In this document: positions 46,201 to 54,246 of the stretch, piece by piece
Position numbering within the stretch: the stretch's first letter is position 1
Layout of the letters: each line of letters begins with the position of its first letter
Assembly: GCF_017942085.1 (NCBI RefSeq)
Contig: NZ_JAGKSP010000016.1
Span: 1-64,000 of the forward strand
Source of the DNA: Paenibacillus lignilyticus
GTDB taxonomy: Bacteria; Bacillota; Bacilli; Paenibacillales; Paenibacillaceae
Direction of reading: 5' to 3'
Length of the DNA: 64,000 nt
The notes under the pieces: generated by a model
Told to the model about the DNA's origin: nothing
Database searches by the model: none
What the model saw: only the letters and a program-made list of their open reading frames with translations
Position numbers and translations under genes: made by a program

Positions 46201-47753
46201 CTATAATTGCTGACGCTGATATTTCGCAAGGTGCCGGTTAACGTGATCGGAACGTCCGTTTGATTGGAGCTCTTCTTATCAAAAGTAAAGACGATCGGAG
46301 CTGCTTGAACGTTTTGCCAATTGCTTCCTGTATAATCGGATTGAAGAAGGACTCCAGAATCGCCGGCAGCATAAAATCCACTGCCATCGAAGGCAACGAA
46401 CCTTAGCGCATTATAGTCGACGGAATCGCTCCTCTCCAGCGTCCAGCTTGTACTGCCGTTTGCCAGTTTATAAACGGATCCAATCTCGTCGACCGCCACG
46501 AATACGGCGTTTGCAAAAGCGACCGAAGTTAAACCGTATTCCGAAACTGCAGGAGCGTTTACGTTCCAAGTGGTACCGTTAGTTGATGTGAGCACCGTTC
46601 CCGGGGAGTCGCTCACCACAACATATTTACCCAGCCCGGTGGCAATCGAAGTCAAGGCAGGAACACGCAGCGGCAACGTGACAGGCGTCCAATTCACAAA
46701 ATCGGCGGACGTTTTAATAAACCCGTCGTTGCCATGTTTGCCGACGGCTATGTATTCCGTACCGTTGTAGAGAACGCTGGACACCACGCCGCCGTAGGCG
46801 TAATTCCAAGCGGTCCCGTTGGTCGACACCACGATGCCGTCATTGCCGAGCTGCATGTAGACTCCGTTCGCGTAGAAGCCATTTTGCGCGGTCATTGTAG
46901 TGGTTTGAACCCCTTGCTTAGAGAAACTCACGCCGTTTGCTTTGTCGGACGTAAACACCGCTCCATACGATGTCCCGTCATAGCCGAACAAATAATACTT
47001 GCTGCCGTCATAGAGGCCGCCGAAAACTTGACCGGCTATGCTGGCCGCTGTCCAGGTATATCCGTCAGTAGATGTATAACTCGCCCCCAACGCATCGTTT
47101 GCATAGAATCGGTTATTAAGACCGAGAACGGAATTGATAAAGAAAGTACTCGGAAGCTTCGTGTGCGTCCAACCGGTTCCATTCGTCGAAGTATGTACAT
47201 AGCCGCCGGAATCGCCGATGACGATTGCCGTTCCGTTGAACGCGATGGAAGTAAGATCTTTGCTCGTCCCTACAGATGCCGATGTCCACGTAACGCCATC
47301 GGACGACGTGAGCAGGGTTCCTGCTTTGGTAACGGCAAAGAATTTATTGATTCCGGTAACGTAAGCGACTCTCGCAATCGTGTTCGTGACGGTAGAGTCT
47401 CGCTGCGTCCACACCGCACCGTTCGCCGACGTCATGATCGTGCCGTCGTAGCCGACTGCGACGAAGACGTTATCGCCGAAAGCAACGCCTGTATAGGTGA
47501 CGTCAAGCCTCGTTTTATCTGCGGCGATTTGCCAATCAAGCCCGTTCGCAGACGTTAAGATTTTGCCGTAATAGCCTACCGCAACATAGACTCCGTTCCC
47601 GTAAGCAGCGCCGGTTATGGGCTCGTTCGGAATGGCGCTCGTCAGAGCACCGGAGGATGCGGCGGACACGAAACTCTTTTGCTGAAAAAACACGCCAAAA
47701 ACCAGCATAAAACAGATGAACATGATGACGAATTTGGATACTTTCCCTCTCAC
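40218..47753 (-). CDS. Giant SLH-anchored surface protein with eleven tandem Ig-like repeats
   Basis: A 2511-residue exported protein. Order: signal peptide (about 1-32), a BNR/Ycf48-like beta-propeller (about 35-485; repeated VAVG...TSxDGxxWT blades), an X2-like and a fibronectin-like domain (about 490-650), two related Ig domains (about 655-850), eleven 96-residue atrophied Ig (aBig_2-type) repeats (about 857-1908), three 91-residue Ig repeats (about 1910-2185; ITGTAEAGSTVTVKAGGTTLGS), a ZU5-like segment, and three SLH repeats (about 2320-2511). GTG 47753 follows AGGGGTG and starts the signal peptide; an in-frame ATG at 47798 has no site. A stalk-like adhesin or display protein is inferred; no catalytic domain is evident. 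Confidence 0.88.
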   Translation of the reverse strand: MRGKVSKFVIMFICFMLVFGVFFQQKSFVSAASSGALTSAIPNEPITGAAYGNGVYVAVGYYGKILTSANGLDWQIAADKTRLDVTYTGVAFGDNVFVAVGYDGTIMTSANGAVWTQRDSTVTNTIARVAYVTGINKFFAVTKAGTLLTSSDGVTWTSASVGTSKDLTSIAFNGTAIVIGDSGGYVHTSTNGTGWTHTKLPSTFFINSVLGLNNRFYANDALGASYTSTDGYTWTAASIAGQVFGGLYDGSKYYLFGYDGTSYGAVFTSDKANGVSFSKQGVQTTTMTAQNGFYANGVYMQLGNDGIVVSTNGTAWNYAYGGVVSSVLYNGTEYIAVGKHGNDGFIKTSADFVNWTPVTLPLRVPALTSIATGLGKYVVVSDSPGTVLTSTNGTTWNVNAPAVSEYGLTSVAFANAVFVAVDEIGSVYKLANGSTSWTLERSDSVDYNALRFVAFDGSGFYAAGDSGVLLQSDYTGSNWQNVQAAPIVFTFDKKSSNQTDVPITLTGTLRNISVSNYSSALVEGTDYSVSGTTVTVKKSFLAKLPLGWQTIALHVSNGPFKRVAVNVVNTASSLAQVTGVQLNPNGNASWGSVAGAVSYEAQLYRNGSVWGSAVSVAAGSTNTNFLAAMLAAGAGNYTVKVKAIGDTVNYKDGAQSAASGAVTIYKAPAEDGTANKEGTTQRADFTIIVTAQNGTKATAKVGGVNVLQTGSEVTVSSGKATLPIEIDSLSEGDNAIVIVLQDPSGNINSQELSVRVTKDTTAPITATEDGTADKAGTTQTANFNIAVNAETGAAVTAKVGGANVLQTGVSVLAAGGKATLPIDLTKLTEGANNIAIVVTDPVGNVSDALTVSVTKDTISAANAALAITYGGSDSAASVTQSVTLPTTGMNGTTVSWSSSVPATIGTTGVVTRPAYGAGDATVTLTATISIGGISQTKTFELTVLEQAPTDAQAVDAATTVLEVGYGGGDSAASVTQSVTLPTAGLLGTTVTWSSSDASVIGATGVVTRPIYGAGDATVTLTATIARGGVSQTKTFILTVQKMAQTDAEAVSEAKSALEVGYGGTDTSASVTEAVTLTATGLSGTTVSWSSDDTAIDAATGAVTRPAYGSGDATVTLTATIKKNAVSETKTFTLTVLELAQTDEQAVSAAKTALVVGYNGSDTAASVTQAVTLPGTGLNGVTITWSSDDTSVDATTGAVTRPAFATGDVTVTLTATIKKNAASETKTFTLTVTKLAQTDEEAVSADKLALEVGYGGGDTATSVTQAVTLPATGLNGTTVTWSSDNVAIDAATGIVTRPAYGSGDATVTLTATIKKNAVSETKTFTLTVLELAQTDAQAVDATKADLEVGYGGSDTAASVTQAVTLPATGLNGVTVTWSSDDEAINASTGAVTRPAYGSGDATVTLTATIKKNAVSETKTFTLTVTKLAQTDAEAVSADKLTLEVGYDGSDTAASVTQAITLPTTGLSGTTVTWSSDDVAINASTGAVTRPAYASGDATVTLTATIKKNAASETKTFTLTVTKLAQTDAEAVSADKLALEVGYDGSDSATSVTQAVTLPATGLNGTTVTWSSDDTVINAATGAVTRPAYASGDATVTLTATIKKNAASETKTFTLTVTKLAQTDEEAVSADKLALEVGYGASDSATSVTQTVTLPATGLNGTTVTWSSDDTVINAATGAVTRPAYGSGDATVTLTATIKKNAASETKTFTLTVKELAQTDAQAVSAAKSLLAITYGGSDSATSVTQSVTLPATGLNGATVTWSSDNAAIDAATGAVTRPAYGSGDATVTLTATIKKNAAIETKTFTLTVPQLAQTDEQAVSAAKSLLAITYGGSDSATSVTQAVTLPATGLNGVTVTWSSDNAAIDAATGTVTRPAYGSGDAPVTLTATIKKNAAIETKTFTLSVIQLDEVIPPDVTPPAAPTVNAVDSDDLVITGTAEAGSTVTVKAGGTTLGSAIAIGGTFSITLTSALPTATELEVTATDAASNVSPATLITVTEATVVTPPDVTPPAAPTVNAVDSDDLVITGTAEAGSTVTVKAGGTTLGSAVAIGGTFSITLTAALPTATELEVTATDAASNVSPATLITVTEATVVTPPDVTPPAAPTVSAVDSDDLVITGTAEAGSTVTVKAGGTTLGSAVATGGTFSITLTAALPAATQLEVTATDAASNVSAATLITVTAASTGTPTTPSTPSDNPVTSTDGTLALPAGQSGKVSFEDAVTISIPAGSTTNDLKLTIDKVLNTENLVSDEDVIASPVFEILKNFSENFSKSITLTFAFNPTKLSGEGKVAVFYYDEVKKEWVKVGGVQINANHISVEVNHFTKYAVFVENPTPTIHFSDITGHWAEPNIKKAASSGIVKGYQDGTFKPGKTVTRAEFAVMLMNVLKPQGEGAQLTFTDTAKIGTWAKQAVAQAVQAGIIKGYADGSFRPNEEITRAEMAAMIAIATGTPIKEVAATDFADDKDIPEWAKAGVAFVKQAGIVQGKGDNQFVPRDHATRAEAVTVLLNLLAQMNK
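41200..42025 (-). repeat. Three tandem 273-bp Ig repeats in the giant SLH gene
   Basis: Three nearly identical copies (91 residues each) of a Big_6-like domain beginning PDVTPPAAPTV. DNA identity is high, so recent duplication or gene conversion is likely. Confidence 0.8.
42030..45182 (-). repeat. Eleven tandem 288-bp Ig repeats in the giant SLH gene
   Basis: Units of 96 residues share VTWSSDD, ATGAVTRPAYGSGDATVTLTA and TFTLTV and the linker AQTDxxAVSA. The two units nearest the N-terminus are most diverged, and the C-terminal eight or nine are almost identical. Copy number could vary by recombination and may be collapsed in short-read assemblies. Confidence 0.85.
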
Positions 47754-48017
47754 TATGACACCCCTATTAACGATTAATTTGAACCGATCCCTAATCATTG
47801 TGGTTCATTACATCCGAGTTTCCACCCTTGCACGTGCGACTCCCCATCACGACCTTCCATTTCGCCTACTATATCAAGCATCTCTATAAACGCAGACCAA
47901 GAGACACGCTCGCTTTACGCCAGTGTAACTACTTCCCTATTATATCTTATATCGCTAACTTACTAGTCCTATTTTGTCGAATAAAAACAAACTTTCTATA
48001 AACGATCTGCGCAAATA

Positions 48018-48043
48018 AAAACCTCCCCAAACGGGGAGGTTTT
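48018..48043 (-). terminator. Terminator of the GPH symporter gene
   Basis: AAAACCTCCCC pairs perfectly with GGGGAGGTTTT; the minus strand continues TTTTATTTG. The interval 47754-48045 holds nothing else recognised. Confidence 0.85.
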
Positions 48044-48045
48044 GC

Positions 48046-49443
48046 CTACGAAAGCTCCATTTGCCGATTCTTCGAAAACTCCGATAGCTCCAATTCCTTC
48101 TTCTTGTTTATAGGGGATAACAACAGCGGGATGATACCCAGAAGGATGCATGCGCACGGCAGTACGCCCGCACCGATCTGGATGCCCAGCAAAGCATTGG
48201 CGCTCTGCACGTCAGAGCCTGCCTGAAAACCGAAATAGCTGATGATGCCCATGAAGAGCGACGCTTGGATGCCGGACATCGGGATCGTCAGAAGCGCGTC
48301 CAATCCGGTGTACATGCCCGCTTTTCGCAGACCGGTGCGCTGTTCGTCCTCGTCGATAATCGCACCGAGCATGGGGCTCATCGCAATGCTAACGGCTTGG
48401 GTGAATACATACATGAGGATATAGGCCGCAATGGCTTGATAGTAATTCTGGACAAACGCCAGCAGCAGAAACCCGCACGCACTCGGAATCAACGCCAATA
48501 GCATGGCATTTTTCATCCCCCGCTTCTTGATAAACTTGCCCAGAAACGGTGCCGCCGCAAACAAGGAAAGTCCCATCAGCACATCCATAAGGGTCGCCTG
48601 TATGCCTTTCAGCTCCAGCACGTAATCCGACATGTACAGAAAGGGAGTAAAGTAGAAGGCGCTTGGGCCGCCGACCAGAATTTGGACGAGAACGAAGGTG
48701 ACGAACGCTCGCGATTTCACAGCCTCTCTCACATTGTCGAAGACATCGCCGAAGATGCCTTTTCGTCCTGCGATCTGGACATTCTCCTTTACATACATCT
48801 CCTCCGCGTCCTTCAACGGCTTGAGCGCGACCAAATAGAGAATGGAGTTTAGCGCCAGAACGGCGCAGAACAGAATGGTCGTCAAGGTCTTGTCGCTATT
48901 GCCAACCAGAAGCAAGGTCGGGATCACCGTACCCAGAAAACCCCCGATGTTCGCGATATAGCTGGTGAATACGGACACATCCACTCGCTCCTCGCTCGTC
49001 TTGGCAGCAAGCAGCTTATAGTTGGCGTGCGCAATACTGAAGGTAGTCATGGACGTATCGTATATGAAAAGCAAGATTAGCATAAAGGCGAAAATAACCC
49101 ACTGATCCCATGAGGGCTGAGCGAAAATCATCGCAAAGGACGCGACCAGCGTAACAGGCGCGCTTAGCCGCATTACATAGACATATTTGCCTCTTTGAGG
49201 ATTGTACTTCAATCGATCCAACCACACGCCTATAGCCGGGTCATTGATCGCATTCCATATCCCGAAGATCGCATACAGAATCCCGATAAACTTCGGATTC
49301 AAACCGACAATGTCCGTATAGTATTTCAGAAACGCGTTGTGAATCAGGACGTTGCTCAAATTGCCCGGCATCGTGGGGAAGGAGATCATGAACTTCTGCC
49401 ATCCCGTCAGCCTGCGTGAGATTTTGTCTTCGATTGCACTCAT
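48046..49443 (-). CDS. GPH-family (MelB-like) sugar:cation symporter
   Basis: A 465-residue membrane protein with about twelve helices. The glycoside-pentoside-hexuronide pattern is visible: FGIWNAINDPAIGVWLDRLKYNPQRGKY near the N-terminus holds the cation-site Asp residues. It imports a glycoside with Na+ or H+. ATG follows AGGAGG. It is a single gene, separated from the glycerophosphodiester operon by the terminator at 49566. Substrate is unknown. Confidence 0.87.
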   Translation of the reverse strand: MSAIEDKISRRLTGWQKFMISFPTMPGNLSNVLIHNAFLKYYTDIVGLNPKFIGILYAIFGIWNAINDPAIGVWLDRLKYNPQRGKYVYVMRLSAPVTLVASFAMIFAQPSWDQWVIFAFMLILLFIYDTSMTTFSIAHANYKLLAAKTSEERVDVSVFTSYIANIGGFLGTVIPTLLLVGNSDKTLTTILFCAVLALNSILYLVALKPLKDAEEMYVKENVQIAGRKGIFGDVFDNVREAVKSRAFVTFVLVQILVGGPSAFYFTPFLYMSDYVLELKGIQATLMDVLMGLSLFAAAPFLGKFIKKRGMKNAMLLALIPSACGFLLLAFVQNYYQAIAAYILMYVFTQAVSIAMSPMLGAIIDEDEQRTGLRKAGMYTGLDALLTIPMSGIQASLFMGIISYFGFQAGSDVQSANALLGIQIGAGVLPCACILLGIIPLLLSPINKKKELELSEFSKNRQMELS

Positions 49444-49565
49444 CGAATGCCTCCTATATCGATCTCGAACAAGCTTTGCTAGACAGTATTATATAGGCGA
49501 AAACCATTTATTGAAAGCGTTTTCTTATGGGTGCTTCCGCGGCGCGACGCTAGCGGAAACGCAAG

Positions 49566-49595
49566 AAAGACACGGAATAACAATTCCGTGTCTTT
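49566..49595 (-). terminator. Terminator of the glycerophosphodiester operon
   Basis: AAAGACACGGAAT pairs perfectly with its complement around AACA, 20 bases after the last gene of the operon. Confidence 0.85.
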
Positions 49596-49614
49596 TCTTA
49601 TGTCCTTAAAGTCA

Positions 49615-50355
49615 CTATGCCTGCACGCCTTCTCCACGCACAATTTGCAGCACGCGATGCGGATAATTCGTCGTAATCCGGATATTCGGATACGCCTCGA
49701 TAATTCGCGCCAGAACCTCCGAATCATCTACCGTCCAGACACCCAGATCCATCCCGAGCGCCGTCATCTCGTCCACGAGTTCTTGCGTTACGAATCCATA
49801 ATGCACCGACAAGCCCGTCGCGCCCGTGTAACGAAGCTGCTCCTCAAGCAGCGTCGGCTTGCCAAGATAGATCAAAGCCGTCGCGATCGACGGGTCGATC
49901 TCATGTGCCCGCTTCATCGAGTCATGATTGAAGGAGGAGAGCACGACGTCCTCCTGCATGCCGTGCCGCTGAATGAGCGAGATGACCCGCTCCTCGATGC
50001 CCTCATATTCGTTGGCCAGCATCTTCAGCTCGACGTGCAGTTTGCAGCAGCCTTTGGCAAGCAGCAGCACTTCCTCAAGCGTCGGGATCCGCTGTCCCGC
50101 AAAAGCAGCATCAAACTTGCTCCCCGCATCCAACTGCCGCAGCTCTTCCAGCGTATAAGCTTTTACCGGTCCGGTTCCGCTTGTAGTCCGGTCCAGCGTA
50201 TGATCGTGAATGACAACGGGGACGCCGTCCTTCGATAAATGCACGTCAAGCTCGATCATCGGAATCGCCGGCTCGCTCAGAGCCAGCTCGAATGCCGCCA
50301 TCGTGTTCTCCGGTGCCTCTCCCGAACATCCGCGGTGTGCCACAATTCTTACCAT
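49615..50355 (-). CDS. Glycerophosphodiester phosphodiesterase
   Basis: A 246-residue cytosolic GDPD with the motif VRIVAHRGCSGEAPENTMAAF and metal ligands in IELDVHLSKDG and VIHDHTLDRTT. It hydrolyses deacylated phospholipids to glycerol-3-phosphate and an alcohol. Its position at the end of a Ugp-like ABC transporter operon matches UgpQ of Escherichia coli. ATG 50355 lies 30 bases after the permease stop. Confidence 0.93.
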   Translation of the reverse strand: MVRIVAHRGCSGEAPENTMAAFELALSEPAIPMIELDVHLSKDGVPVVIHDHTLDRTTSGTGPVKAYTLEELRQLDAGSKFDAAFAGQRIPTLEEVLLLAKGCCKLHVELKMLANEYEGIEERVISLIQRHGMQEDVVLSSFNHDSMKRAHEIDPSIATALIYLGKPTLLEEQLRYTGATGLSVHYGFVTQELVDEMTALGMDLGVWTVDDSEVLARIIEAYPNIRITTNYPHRVLQIVRGEGVQA

Positions 50356-50385
50356 CGTCTCTTCATCCTTTCCATCATGCCTGGT

Positions 50386-51309
50386 TTATTTGACGCCGTT
50401 ATACACGAAAGCCTTAATGATCTGACGCTGCGACAAGAAGAATACGATGAGGATCGGCACGACTAGAATCACGTTACCGGCCATCAGAATATTCCACGTC
50501 GCAACGCCTTCCACTTCACGGATCTTAGCGATACCGAGCGGCAGCGTTCTGGCTGTTTCGTTGGTGGTCATGACAAGCGGCCAGAAATAGTCGTTCCAAT
50601 GCGCAATGAAGCTGAACAGGGCAAAAGTGACCAGCACCGGCTTCACGAGCGGTACCATGATCTGTACGATGACCTTCCATTCGGCTGCCTGATCCAATCT
50701 TGCCGCTTCGATCAGCTCATCCGAGATTTGCATGAACGCCTGCCGCAGCAGGAAGATGCCGAAGGCGCTGGACGCGAAGGGCAGGATCAAGCCAAGATGC
50801 GTATTGAGCAGCTTGAATGCGCTCAGCTCCAGGTATACGGGCAGGAAGATCAGCTGGGCCGGAATCATCAGCGTCACCATGACGATCCCGAACAGGAAGC
50901 CCGAACCGACGAACTTGTATCTGGCAAAAGCATACGCGGCCGGAATAATCGTCAGCATCTGCAGAATCAGAATGCCGACCGCGATGATGACGCTATTCAT
51001 GAAGTAATTGAGGAACGGTCCCGTGTTCCATGCATCCGAGTAATTCTTCCAGACCGGATCAAGCGGAATCCACTGCGGCGGGAATACCATCGTCTCGGAC
51101 AACGTCTTCAGCGACGTGGAGAGCATCCAGATGAACGGCATGGCAAAAATCAGCACCAGCGCCAGCAAGGCAATCGTATTCAGTCCACGCAGAACAGCGG
51201 ATATCGCTCGTCTGATCGTTGCTTCGCGGGTACGCGTATGACGCAACCGGCTGCTTGCTGCAGCAGTCCCGATAGATGGGCCGCTGATCGTATTGTCTAC
51301 GGCTTTCAA
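50386..51309 (-). CDS. ABC sugar/glycerol-phosphate permease, UgpE-like
   Basis: A 307-residue membrane subunit with six predicted helices and the EAA loop EAARLDQAAEWKVIVQIMVPLVKP. It forms the pore with the upstream permease. TTG 51309 is preferred because GAGGTG is seven bases upstream; GTG 51318 lies on top of that site. The long polar N-terminus (about 35 residues) is unusual. The context is glycerophosphodiester uptake. Confidence 0.88.
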   Translation of the reverse strand: MKAVDNTISGPSIGTAAASSRLRHTRTREATIRRAISAVLRGLNTIALLALVLIFAMPFIWMLSTSLKTLSETMVFPPQWIPLDPVWKNYSDAWNTGPFLNYFMNSVIIAVGILILQMLTIIPAAYAFARYKFVGSGFLFGIVMVTLMIPAQLIFLPVYLELSAFKLLNTHLGLILPFASSAFGIFLLRQAFMQISDELIEAARLDQAAEWKVIVQIMVPLVKPVLVTFALFSFIAHWNDYFWPLVMTTNETARTLPLGIAKIREVEGVATWNILMAGNVILVVPILIVFFLSQRQIIKAFVYNGVK

Positions 51310-51324
51310 GAGCTTCACCTCTTC

Positions 51325-52197
51325 TTAACGGTAATGAACGCGCTTCGACAGCAGTTTGAAATAGATAATCGTAAGAATCCCGATGATGATCAGCAAGATG
51401 ACGCCAGCCGCGGATGCATAGCCGATCTTGAAGAACCGGAATCCGTTCTCGTAGATGTAATAGACCAGCGTATTGGTGGAGTTGATCGGGCCGCCTTGCG
51501 TCATGATGGCGATGGTCTCGAACACCTGGAACGAACCGATCATGTTGATGATCACCAAGAAGAATATCGATGGCGACAGCATGGGCAGAATCAGCTTCCT
51601 GAAGGTCGTCCAAGGCTTGGAGCGATCCAACGAGGCCGCTTCATAGATATCCGGCGGGATGCTCTGCAGCCCCGCGATGAATACCAACGCGTTATAGCCG
51701 AGCCCCTTCCATACGGCCACGATGACAAGGGAAACGAGCGATGTGCTCGGATGGGACAACCACGCCAGCTTGCCGAAACCTACGAGCCCGATCACCCAGT
51801 TGAGCAGCCCGTACTCGGGGTCCATCAGCCAGCTCCACAGCAGCGATATCGACACAAGCGAGATAATATGCGGACTGAAGATCGCGCCTTGGACGAAGCC
51901 GTGAAAGAAGCTTTTTCGATTCAGCCACAGGGCAAGAAGCAGTGCAATTCCGGTCGTTAACGTTACCGTCAGCAGCGTATAGATCGTCGTGTTCGTCAGC
52001 ACCTGGCGGAAATCCGGCTCTGCCAGCAGGTCTTTGAAGTTCTGAAGGCCAACGAAGGTCTTGGTCGGGCTGACAAAATTCCAATCGAACATGCTCAAGT
52101 AGATCATGTAGAAGATCGGATAGATGAAGAACAAGGAGAATACGATTATCGCCGGAGCGACCATGCTATACGGACGCAGTCTTTCCCATACGGTCAT
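51325..52197 (-). CDS. ABC sugar/glycerol-phosphate permease, UgpA-like
   Basis: A 290-residue membrane subunit with six predicted helices and EAA loop EAASLDRSKPWTTFRKLILPML. ATG 52197 follows GGAGGAAG; a longer frame (52269) reads a Trp/Arg-rich stretch that overlaps the ATPase gene and was rejected. Its start overlaps the stop of the ATPase gene. It pairs with the UgpE-like subunit. Confidence 0.88.
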   Translation of the reverse strand: MTVWERLRPYSMVAPAIIVFSLFFIYPIFYMIYLSMFDWNFVSPTKTFVGLQNFKDLLAEPDFRQVLTNTTIYTLLTVTLTTGIALLLALWLNRKSFFHGFVQGAIFSPHIISLVSISLLWSWLMDPEYGLLNWVIGLVGFGKLAWLSHPSTSLVSLVIVAVWKGLGYNALVFIAGLQSIPPDIYEAASLDRSKPWTTFRKLILPMLSPSIFFLVIINMIGSFQVFETIAIMTQGGPINSTNTLVYYIYENGFRFFKIGYASAAGVILLIIIGILTIIYFKLLSKRVHYR

Positions 52198-52198
52198 G

Positions 52199-53275
52199 TC
52201 ATCTTCCTCCAGCCGTCGCCAAATGTTTCGCGCTTGCTCTGGCCTCCACGCCGCGCAGTCTCTCTCCATTCAGCCCGAAATAATAGAGCTGCTCATATGG
52301 AATCGTGACCTTCACGTGCGCGGCCGTCTCGAGCGGCGCAAGGAAGGTTTTGACGAAGAAGATGCCGCTTCGGGATTGGATCTGATAGATATTCTCCGCC
52401 CCAAGACTCTCGCGGGTTAGAATCTCGCCGATAAGGTCGTAGCCTTCAACCGCATCGCTCGCGCCAATCAGCGCCTGCTCCGGGCGGAAGCCAACACGGC
52501 CCACTGTTGCAGAGGATTGAATCTCCAGCTCTTGAAAATCCCGTACATCCATCATGTTCATAGCCGGCGTTCCGATGAACTCCGCGGTGAATTGGTTAGC
52601 CGGGTTGTGATAGAGCTTCATCGGCGTATCCGCCTGCTGAATAACCCCTTTGTTCATGACGACGATCTCATCGCCCATCGACATCGCTTCTACCTGATCA
52701 TGCGTAACGTAGACGAACGTCGTGCCAAGACGCTTATGCAGCTGAATCAGCTCCGTTCTCATCTGGTTGCGCAGCTTCGCGTCCAGATTGGACAAGGGCT
52801 CATCGAGGATGAACACCTTCGGCTGCTTCACCATTGCACGAGCGAGCGCCACCCTTTGGCGTTGACCGCCGGACAAGTTCTGGGGTTTCTTGTTCAGATG
52901 CGGGGCTAAGCCGACAATCTCGGAAATGTCCGAGATCAGCTTCTCGCGCTCGCCTTTGGCAATGCCTCTATTCTTAAGGCCAAATTCGATATTGCCGCGT
53001 ACAGTCATCGTCGGATACAGCGCATAATTCTGAAAAACCATCGCCACATCCCGCAGCCCCGGCGGCGTATCGTTCACGCATTTATCGTCAATCCAGATCT
53101 CACCGCTCGTCAGCTTCTCAAGCCCCGCTACCATGCGCAGCATCGTGGATTTGCCGCAGCCCGAAGGCCCGACCAGAACGGTGAACGATCCATCCTTGAT
53201 GGTCAGGTTCAAATTTTCAATAACGGTCTCATCCTTGAATTTCTTGCATATGTGCTTCAGCTCGATCTTCGCCAT
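52199..53275 (-). CDS. ABC transporter ATPase, UgpC/MsmX-like
   Basis: A 358-residue ATPase with Walker A GPSGCGKST, signature LSGGQRQR, Walker B VFILDEPLSNLDAKLR, and a C-terminal TOBE region (about 245-350). It drives import through the two permeases. ATG 53275 follows AAGGAGG with a 10-base gap and overlaps the end of the HAD gene by 47 bases. That the operon carries its own ATPase is notable, since many Firmicute sugar importers share MsmX. Confidence 0.92.
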   Translation of the reverse strand: MAKIELKHICKKFKDETVIENLNLTIKDGSFTVLVGPSGCGKSTMLRMVAGLEKLTSGEIWIDDKCVNDTPPGLRDVAMVFQNYALYPTMTVRGNIEFGLKNRGIAKGEREKLISDISEIVGLAPHLNKKPQNLSGGQRQRVALARAMVKQPKVFILDEPLSNLDAKLRNQMRTELIQLHKRLGTTFVYVTHDQVEAMSMGDEIVVMNKGVIQQADTPMKLYHNPANQFTAEFIGTPAMNMMDVRDFQELEIQSSATVGRVGFRPEQALIGASDAVEGYDLIGEILTRESLGAENIYQIQSRSGIFFVKTFLAPLETAAHVKVTIPYEQLYYFGLNGERLRGVEARASAKHLATAGGR

Positions 53276-54146
53276 CCGCCATGTTCCTCCTTGTGATGGA
53301 TTCTTGAATCGTACGCATAAGCTGCTCCAGTTCCTCCAACCGATGAAGCCGTAAATCCCAAACCTCTGGGTCGCTGCTCGGATAAGGAGAGATATAACAA
53401 GTTCTGCCGCCCAGCTGCTTCACCGGATGCAGATCGTTCCACGGGTTATCCCCGATCGATAACATTTCATGCGCCTGATAGCCCTGCTCAAGAAGCGCCT
53501 TGACGTAGGAATGAAGGCCGATAGGCTTATTGGCATCGAATACAACATCGTCGAACATATAACGGATCCCCATGTAGCTCGTGAACTCAATGCCGGATTC
53601 GTGATGGGTGTTGGTCATGAGTACTTTTTTCTCCACGGCCGTTAGCTCTTCGATGGCTCGGAACAAGTCGGTGTGGCAAATGAACGGATAGGCAGCTTCT
53701 TCGACCATCTCCTTGCGGACCCGATCGAACGCAGCTTTCAGATTTTGCTCCGGAAGCTTATATCTATGGTTGAGAGCCGTAGCAATTCCCCATGGGTCGC
53801 CGATCGGAATCAGATGCGGCGCTTGGGCAGACACCGTTCCGTAGCCATGCGCTTGCTCATCGACCACTTTCGTTCCCTCCCAGGTATGACCCTGAATGAA
53901 GAACGCGCCGTCTCGAACCAACCACAAATCATCCAGCCTATGATAAAACTGTCCGAATCGGATCTCATGCTCGCCTGCCCGAATAGCTCTCCCTAAGCCA
54001 ATCGCCGCCTCCGTTTCCCCTTCATGCGCCGTTCCCTCCAGCAGGTAACGGATATACCGATCCAGGTAAGTGTCTTCTTGGTAGAGCGTCCCGTCCATAT
54101 CGAAAATAACCACTTTGATCGCAGACAACCACTTCTCGCTTTGCAT
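53229..54146 (-). CDS. HAD-superfamily hydrolase
   Basis: A 305-residue protein with motif I VVIFDMDGTLYQEDTY, motif II in VLMTNTHHESG (Thr), Lys in DANKPIGLHSYVKALLE, and motif IV in SIGDNPWNDLHPVKQ. This is a C1-cap HAD phosphatase of the phosphoglycolate/5'-nucleotidase type. ATG follows GGGGAG. It lies within a glycerol-3-phosphate uptake operon, so it may dephosphorylate glycerol-3-phosphate or a related ester; the substrate is inferred. Its 3' end overlaps the ATPase gene by 47 bases. Confidence 0.85.
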   Translation of the reverse strand: MQSEKWLSAIKVVIFDMDGTLYQEDTYLDRYIRYLLEGTAHEGETEAAIGLGRAIRAGEHEIRFGQFYHRLDDLWLVRDGAFFIQGHTWEGTKVVDEQAHGYGTVSAQAPHLIPIGDPWGIATALNHRYKLPEQNLKAAFDRVRKEMVEEAAYPFICHTDLFRAIEELTAVEKKVLMTNTHHESGIEFTSYMGIRYMFDDVVFDANKPIGLHSYVKALLEQGYQAHEMLSIGDNPWNDLHPVKQLGGRTCYISPYPSSDPEVWDLRLHRLEELEQLMRTIQESITRRNMADGEDRAEAHMQEIQG

Positions 54147-54246
54147 CGGCGCAAGCTCCCCTGCTCTTAGGATGACAAGGAGAAGACGCTTGCGAGCGCA
54201 AGGCTCCTCCTTGGTTTGGACTAGCTATGAGGTGATGGGTGCAAGA

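Noticed and set aside
50599-51960. Plus-strand frame of 453 codons across the permease genes
   Set aside because: Antisense of two clear permeases; composition is charged and unlike a protein family.
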